39,822 nt of DNA. Origin: Gammaproteobacteria bacterium RIFCSPHIGHO2_12_FULL_37_34. Lineage in GTDB: Bacteria > Pseudomonadota > Gammaproteobacteria > DSM-16500. Below are positions 35,158 through 39,822 of the stretch, one piece after another. The notes below the pieces were generated by a model. It ran no database searches, was not told the DNA's origin, and saw only the letters and a program-made list of their open reading frames with translations. The DNA lies in NCBI GenBank assembly GCA_001801495.1, contig MGXW01000068.1:1-39822 (forward strand). The letters run 5' to 3'. Numbering within the stretch: position 1 is the first letter of the stretch; each line of letters opens with the position of its first letter. The position numbers were made by a program, and so were the translations under genes.

Positions 35158-35283
35158 ACATCATTCCTTGTATGGTGAAATAGATAACAGGGATTAAAGT
35201 GTAGTAATGTGATGGATGTTATGTCAATTAGCTTCTTTTCTAAAATTTTATAATAAATTTCTAAATGTAGTGGGATAAATAGT

Positions 35284-35337
35284 AGCGGCTATAGGTTTGA
35301 AGGACGTCGCGGCCATGGATGGCAAAAAGCGCCGCAT
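35284..35337. repeat. GC-rich palindromic patch, possible dispersed repeat
   Basis: This 54-base patch between the GH15 and epmB genes is markedly more GC-rich than the AT-rich surroundings. It contains GACGTC, the palindrome GGCCATGGATGGC and arms GCGGC/GCCGC. It ends three bases before the epmB stop codon. On neither strand is a stem followed by a T-run, so an intrinsic terminator is unlikely. The remaining 130 or so bases of the spacer show nothing notable. Confidence 0.4.
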
Positions 35338-35340
35338 GAG

Positions 35341-36336
35341 TTATAATAGTGTTTTTGCTAATTTGCGAGGCTGCTCACACACCAATCTAGGCACCAAATA
35401 ACCAGGTAATTTGGCGCAAAGCCGAGCGTGCAGTGCCCGCGCATGAGTGAGATCAACTTCAAAATGTGCAGCGCCCTGAACTTTATCTAAAGTATGTAAA
35501 TAATAAGGCAACACACCATGCGCAAATAAAGTTTCACTTAATCGAATGAGAGTAGTTGCATCATCATTCACACCTTTTAATAATACGGATTGATTTAATA
35601 ATGTGAGATGGCATTGACGCAAGCGTTGCAAAGCTTGAATCACTTCAGCGTTTATTTCATTAGGATGGTTAACATGAAAAACGATCACTACTTGAAGTGG
35701 CAGTTGCATAAGCCATTTTAGAAATTCATCTGTCACACGTTCCGGTAATACAATTAATAATCTCGTATGGATACGCAAACGTGTTACTTGAGGAATCAAT
35801 ATCAATTCATCGGTAAATGTTTTTAATAGTTGATCGCTCACTGAAAGTGGGTCGCCCCCACTCAAAATAACCTCATTAATATTCGGATCTCCTCGAATAT
35901 AATCAAATATTTTTTGCCAACCCTCTCTCCCTGGATTATTTTTCTCGTAAGGAAAATGTCGACGAAAACAATAACGACAGTGCACCCCACAAGCACTCGT
36001 TAATGTCACAAGAATGCGTCCGTGATATTTGTGTAATAATCCAGGCAGTGGATTTACTGCATTTTCTAACAAAGGATCGTGGCCATATCCAAGCACATGA
36101 TCTAATTCTTCATGAAGCGGCAACACTTGCCTTAACAAGGGATCCTGTGGATTGCCCTTTTGCATACGCGCAACAAAACTGCGTGGCACTTTTAAGGGGA
36201 AGCGCTGAATAATAGCGTAAGCTTTATCCAATAATAGCGGATCCAAATCCAGTAAAGCCCATAATTCCTTAGGATCCGTAATAACGTTAGATAAAGCTTC
36301 TTGCCATGGTTTTTTAATTTCTAAATAAGGAAGCAT
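35341..36336 (-). CDS. epmB: EF-P beta-lysylation protein EpmB (lysine 2,3-aminomutase)
   Basis: EpmB is a radical SAM, PLP-dependent enzyme that converts (S)-alpha-lysine to (R)-beta-lysine for attachment to elongation factor P by EpmA. The 331 residues match the bacterial EpmB length. The radical SAM cluster motif is CGVHCRYCF, preceded by RILVTLTSA, and followed by ILSGGDPLSVSD and RIHTRLLIVLPERVT; NQSVLLKGVND lies in the C-terminal half. The N-terminal WQEALSNVITDPKELW is typical of EpmB rather than clostridial aminomutases. Neither efp nor epmA is in the window. The gene is divergent from the KAP NTPase. Confidence 0.95.
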   Translation of the reverse strand: MLPYLEIKKPWQEALSNVITDPKELWALLDLDPLLLDKAYAIIQRFPLKVPRSFVARMQKGNPQDPLLRQVLPLHEELDHVLGYGHDPLLENAVNPLPGLLHKYHGRILVTLTSACGVHCRYCFRRHFPYEKNNPGREGWQKIFDYIRGDPNINEVILSGGDPLSVSDQLLKTFTDELILIPQVTRLRIHTRLLIVLPERVTDEFLKWLMQLPLQVVIVFHVNHPNEINAEVIQALQRLRQCHLTLLNQSVLLKGVNDDATTLIRLSETLFAHGVLPYYLHTLDKVQGAAHFEVDLTHARALHARLCAKLPGYLVPRLVCEQPRKLAKTLL

Positions 36337-36396
36337 ACGGATGTGATTGGATATCTCTTTGATTCATTTAATAATAATCTTCGAATATCAAAAGAT

Positions 36397-36405
36397 TGAT
36401 ATAAT
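36397..36405 (+). promoter_or_regulatory. Extended -10 promoter of the KAP NTPase gene
   Basis: TGATATAAT combines a consensus TATAAT (36400-36405) with the upstream TG of extended -10 promoters. No good -35 is present 16-18 bases upstream. The leader would be about 30 bases and carries a strong AAAGGAG. Confidence 0.55.
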
Positions 36406-36441
36406 ATCATAATAATCAATCAAACAGGAAAGGAGTTCCCC

Positions 36442-38610
36442 GTGTTTGATGCTGATCGCCCTATTATAAATAGCTCGCAAGATCGCTTAAATCGTGCCAC
36501 ATTCTCAAAATATTTAGCGCGCTCCATTCTGGATCATCAAACCCCTGAAAGCTTTGTCATTGGTTTATATGGTAGCTCTGGAGTAGGAAAAACCTCCATC
36601 ATCAACATGATGATTGAAGAATTAAATGTTGCGGGAAGCAATATGCTTCCTGAAGAAAAACCTATTATCTTAAATTTTAGTCCTTGGAGTTATTCCGGAC
36701 AAAATCAATTAATTTATAGTTTCTTTCGTAGGCTATCCTCTATGTTACGTGGTGTACCTGAACTAAATAATAAAGATAAGATCATTCATTTGCTCGAATT
36801 ATATGTATCCTTTTTTACTCACCGAATGGTTCCTCAATCTTTACGCATCAAGCAATCCTGGTTTTCTCGTTTGCTTTCTAAACAAAATAATGAGATTTAT
36901 GGTTGGGAATCAGGACGTGATCTCACATTAGTAAAAACCGAACTGAATGAATTGTTAGGACAACAAAAACATAAGATTATTATTGTAATTGATAATATTT
37001 CTAGACTATACGACCACGAAATCAAACAGATTTTTCAAATTGTAAAATCGATCGGTGATTATACGAATACAACCTATTTGCTTTCTTTCGATAAGACACA
37101 AGTCATTCATGCCATTTGTCGCGTTGATCACGATAGTGGTGATGAATTAGTTGAAAAAATTATTCAACTACCCTTTGAAGTGCCGCCCATTTTGCATCAA
37201 GACCTGGAAAATATTTTAGCTGATCGTTTGAATGTAATGATCAGAACCATCCCAGAAGAAGCGTGGAATAGTGAGTATTGGGCAGATATTTATTTTGCCT
37301 CATTAAAATTCTTTTTTGAAAATTGTCGTGACATTACTCGCTATGTGAATACGTTACAATTTAGTTATGCGCGTTTACGTGACATTGTCAATCCGGTTGA
37401 TTTTTTTGCCTTAACTGCTATCGAAGTATTTCTGCCGCGACTATATTTTGGTATCCGTGATAATAAGGATTTATTTACTGACTTATTGGATGATGTCTAT
37501 CAATTAGATGAAAAACACATTCAAAAAGATAAAATTCGTTGCGATGAAATTTTAGGGCGTGCTGAAAAACAGCACCCCATGATATTAGAATTATTAATGC
37601 GCCTTTTTCCTAGGCTACGCCGTATTTATCAACCTAACATGTTAACGTATCATTCACCAACCATCGCCAGAAAACTGCGTCGCATTTGTAGTCCTGATTT
37701 ATTTGATGCTTATTTTAGGTTATCGATGCAAACTGGGCAAATTCTTGAATCGGAGTTTGAAACTATTCTATCATTAGCTAATGATAGAGAAGCATTTGAT
37801 CAAGCGCTGACACGGTTAAATCAAGACGAGCGCATTCTTAAATTTTTAGATCAACTGGATAGCAAAGTAATCGATCGCATTCCTCACCATCATATTGCAA
37901 TTATTATATCTGCCTTATTAGATAATGGCGATTTATGCCCCCAAGGAATAGGACCACCTTTAAACTTAGATACACCCATGCGTATTCATCGCATTATTCA
38001 TGGATTGTTACAACGATTTAAAAAGGCTGAAGAACGGTTTGCTGTTTTAGAAACAGCTATTCGTCATGCCACTAAAAGTATTTGTTTAATTGTACAGGAA
38101 TTGAAAGAACAAGGTCGCGAACATCTTGAGCAAGAAGATACGTTTGTACCACTAGAATTTCGTGATGTGAGGCCTGAGGAATTAAATGCATTACACAAAT
38201 TAGCTGTCACCAAAATTGAAGAATGGGCACAAAATGGTCGCCTGGCAGAACATCCTCATTTATTACCTATTCTCTATGCATGGCGAGATTGGGGAAATCC
38301 TGAAGATTGCAAAAAATTTATCGAAGATCTGGTGCAAACTGATCGTGGACTCCTTGCCTTACTCATGACAACACTTGAGAAAGCCATTACCCAAACCATG
38401 AGTGAGTATGAAAGAAATCCTGCTTGGGAAATTTACCTCGATGACATTCGAGCGTTTATACCTATTGAAAAAATAGCCGCGCATGCTAAATTGCTTTTTG
38501 AAGATCCTTATTTCGAAAAACTACGCGAAAGAGAACAGCTAGCTCTTATGATTTTTCTTGATTTAATCAACGTTAAAACCATCAAAACCATTCCGCGAAC
38601 AACCGCCTGA
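36442..38610 (+). CDS. KAP-family P-loop NTPase without obvious membrane segments
   Basis: The 722-residue protein is a KAP NTPase of the STAND/ASCE P-loop class. The N-terminal domain has Walker A GSSGVGKTS (44-52), the family run NFSPWSY (78-84), a Walker B strand IIIVIDNISRL (180-189) and the sensor-like TYLLSFDKTQVIHAI (211-225). These are followed by ELVEKIIQLPFEVPP. The C-terminal two-thirds is helical and not assigned. Many KAP NTPases carry transmembrane helices inserted in the P-loop domain; I see none here. It starts at GTG with AAAGGAG seven bases upstream. Some KAP proteins act in phage exclusion, so defence is possible, but housekeeping roles cannot be excluded. Confidence 0.85.
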   Translation: MFDADRPIINSSQDRLNRATFSKYLARSILDHQTPESFVIGLYGSSGVGKTSIINMMIEELNVAGSNMLPEEKPIILNFSPWSYSGQNQLIYSFFRRLSSMLRGVPELNNKDKIIHLLELYVSFFTHRMVPQSLRIKQSWFSRLLSKQNNEIYGWESGRDLTLVKTELNELLGQQKHKIIIVIDNISRLYDHEIKQIFQIVKSIGDYTNTTYLLSFDKTQVIHAICRVDHDSGDELVEKIIQLPFEVPPILHQDLENILADRLNVMIRTIPEEAWNSEYWADIYFASLKFFFENCRDITRYVNTLQFSYARLRDIVNPVDFFALTAIEVFLPRLYFGIRDNKDLFTDLLDDVYQLDEKHIQKDKIRCDEILGRAEKQHPMILELLMRLFPRLRRIYQPNMLTYHSPTIARKLRRICSPDLFDAYFRLSMQTGQILESEFETILSLANDREAFDQALTRLNQDERILKFLDQLDSKVIDRIPHHHIAIIISALLDNGDLCPQGIGPPLNLDTPMRIHRIIHGLLQRFKKAEERFAVLETAIRHATKSICLIVQELKEQGREHLEQEDTFVPLEFRDVRPEELNALHKLAVTKIEEWAQNGRLAEHPHLLPILYAWRDWGNPEDCKKFIEDLVQTDRGLLALLMTTLEKAITQTMSEYERNPAWEIYLDDIRAFIPIEKIAAHAKLLFEDPYFEKLREREQLALMIFLDLINVKTIKTIPRTTA

Positions 38611-38620
38611 TAGCTTGCCA

Positions 38621-39781
38621 CTATAAATTAAAAATATATTTTAATCCTTTTTGCCAAGGCATAACAGTTATTGCACCATATTTTTTTGTATAAGCATCGT
38701 TAGATAAACACATCGTTTCTGCTTTTTTAAAGTCTTTACTTAGGGTAATCAATGTTCGTAAATCTTTTTCTTGTACTTGCTTATTGCTTTTAATTTCAAC
38801 AAATAAAATAGGTAAGCCAGGACGTTCTATCACTAAATCTACTTCGGCATCATCTTTAGTTTTTAAATAGGAAAATCGATATTCAGGAGCAAAATAAGCA
38901 GCTAGTTTGATACATTCTAAAATAATAAAATGCTCAAAAACTTCTCCATAGCTACTTGTGCTAGGGATAAGAGGAAGTGATAATGTTCGGGTGAGTGAGC
39001 GAACGACGCCTAGATCGAAATAATAAAACTTGGGTTTTAAACTTAATCGCTTACGAAAAGAATGTTCAAAAGGCTCTAACATAAATCCAATTAATGTATC
39101 TTCTAAAATAGAAAAATATTCTTTTATTGTTTTATCGTCGACACCTACATCGCGTGCAATATTAGCATAATTAATAATTTTTCCATTACTTTGAGCAGAA
39201 ACTTCTAAAAATCGTCTAAATGGATCTAATTTTCTGATGAATTGCTCAGCCCAAATTTCTTCTCTCAAATAAGTATGTGTATAAGCTTGAAGAAATTTCA
39301 TTCGTTCTTCATCAGTGTCTAATTGGTGAATTTTAGGTAACAACCCCCAACGTAAACTATGGTTCAAATTAAATTGTTTCCCTAATTCAATAAAGGAAAA
39401 AGGAAAAAGATGATAGACGAATGCGCGTCCAGCCAACAAATTGACCCCTTTTTGTTTTAGTTTGCGTGCACTTGAGCCACTCATAACGAAATGAATGGAT
39501 GTGGTTTCAATTAAATGATGTACGATGTTTAGCAGTTGAGGGACTTTTTGAATTTCATCTACTATCACATGAGTAATCTTAGGTGATGCGCCTAATACAA
39601 TAGCTCGCAATTCGTCAGGATTAATTGCCATTAACTCTTCTGTTGATGGCTCCAGTAAATTGATCCAAATACTTTTCTCGTGAGTAAACACTTGCTGTAA
39701 TAAAGTACTTTTTCCTGTATTACGAGCACCAAATAAAAAAAGACTTCGATTTTTTGGCAATTTTAATAAGCGTGGCAACAT
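38621..39781 (-). CDS. AAA ATPase with DUF4143 domain
   Basis: An intact 386-residue member of the AAA_14/DUF4143 family. Walker A is FGARNTGKSTLL (residues 17-28), Walker B is HVIVDEIQKVP, and FVMSGSSARKLKQKGVNLLAGR is the family sensor region. DUF4143 follows, with a winged-helix-like part (INYANIARDVGVDDKTIKEYF) and the nuclease-like DAEVDLVIERPG and FVEIKSNK. Cellular function is unsettled; some are toxin- or defence-associated. I chose the ATG at 39781 (MLPRLLKLPKN), which has GAGG eight bases upstream; an ATG at 39820 at the window edge would add 13 residues. It converges with the KAP gene over a ten-base gap. Confidence 0.9.
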   Translation of the reverse strand: MLPRLLKLPKNRSLFLFGARNTGKSTLLQQVFTHEKSIWINLLEPSTEELMAINPDELRAIVLGASPKITHVIVDEIQKVPQLLNIVHHLIETTSIHFVMSGSSARKLKQKGVNLLAGRAFVYHLFPFSFIELGKQFNLNHSLRWGLLPKIHQLDTDEERMKFLQAYTHTYLREEIWAEQFIRKLDPFRRFLEVSAQSNGKIINYANIARDVGVDDKTIKEYFSILEDTLIGFMLEPFEHSFRKRLSLKPKFYYFDLGVVRSLTRTLSLPLIPSTSSYGEVFEHFIILECIKLAAYFAPEYRFSYLKTKDDAEVDLVIERPGLPILFVEIKSNKQVQEKDLRTLITLSKDFKKAETMCLSNDAYTKKYGAITVMPWQKGLKYIFNL

Positions 39782-39822
39782 AAACTTGTCCTCGGACCAT
39801 ACTCCGAAATTGTACGCCATTT

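Noticed and set aside
39782..39822. Imperfect palindrome CGGAGTATGGTCCG upstream of the intact DUF4143 gene as an operator
   Set aside because: Only four-base arms, close to the window edge and within a possible longer coding start.

Overview
The window looks like an AT-rich gammaproteobacterial chromosome. The gene content (parC/parE, ubiK, glmU/glmS, epmB, uvrD, quinone-type pyrD, a MaoC-phosphotransacetylase fusion, a secreted GH15 glucoamylase and two large unrecognised effector-like proteins) suggests a Legionellales or Coxiellaceae-type bacterium. That placement is inference from gene content and protein style; no rRNA or other taxonomic marker is present. I see no tRNA, rRNA, complete insertion sequence or CRISPR array.

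Layout. 1-3.7 kb: a 931-residue unrecognised protein with short helical repeats, a possible 50-residue ORF behind it, and a slipin. 3.7-7.5 kb: hemC on the minus strand, divergent from a tightly packed ubiK-nudF-parE run. 7.5-12.9 kb separates parE from parC and is partly accessory: a perfect 40-bp inverted repeat, glpK, trhO, a frameshifted AAA/DUF4143 ATPase gene, a palindrome-rich gap and an AbiE-type toxin-antitoxin pair. 12.9-18.8 kb: parC, an exported Ntn-hydrolase of the penicillin V acylase family, a RelBE-type pair with twin operator-like repeats, and a two-gene minus-strand operon (MaoC-PTA fusion plus a helical phasin/PhaE-like protein). 18.8-22.5 kb: a cysteine-dioxygenase-like cupin protein divergent from a stand-alone PqqD-like protein, then a HisKA_2 histidine kinase and a receiver-first hybrid kinase. 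This is the least familiar group of genes here.

22.5-32.8 kb is mostly housekeeping: pyrD and uvrD coupled by a TAATG overlap, engB, and a minus-strand series thpR - HD hydrolase - glmU - unknown coiled-coil protein - glmS. The unknown gene splits the two UDP-GlcNAc genes. 32.8-39.8 kb: parB without an adjacent parA, the GH15 protein (Gln at the position I align with the general base), epmB, a KAP-type NTPase lacking obvious membrane segments, and a second, intact AAA/DUF4143 ATPase running off the right edge.

Best leads: the cupin/PqqD/two-component group, the 40-bp perfect palindrome, Met at the ParC quinolone-determining position, the Gln in the GH15 active site, an RNA hairpin predicted to cover a kinase ribosome binding site, and the gene placed between glmU and glmS.
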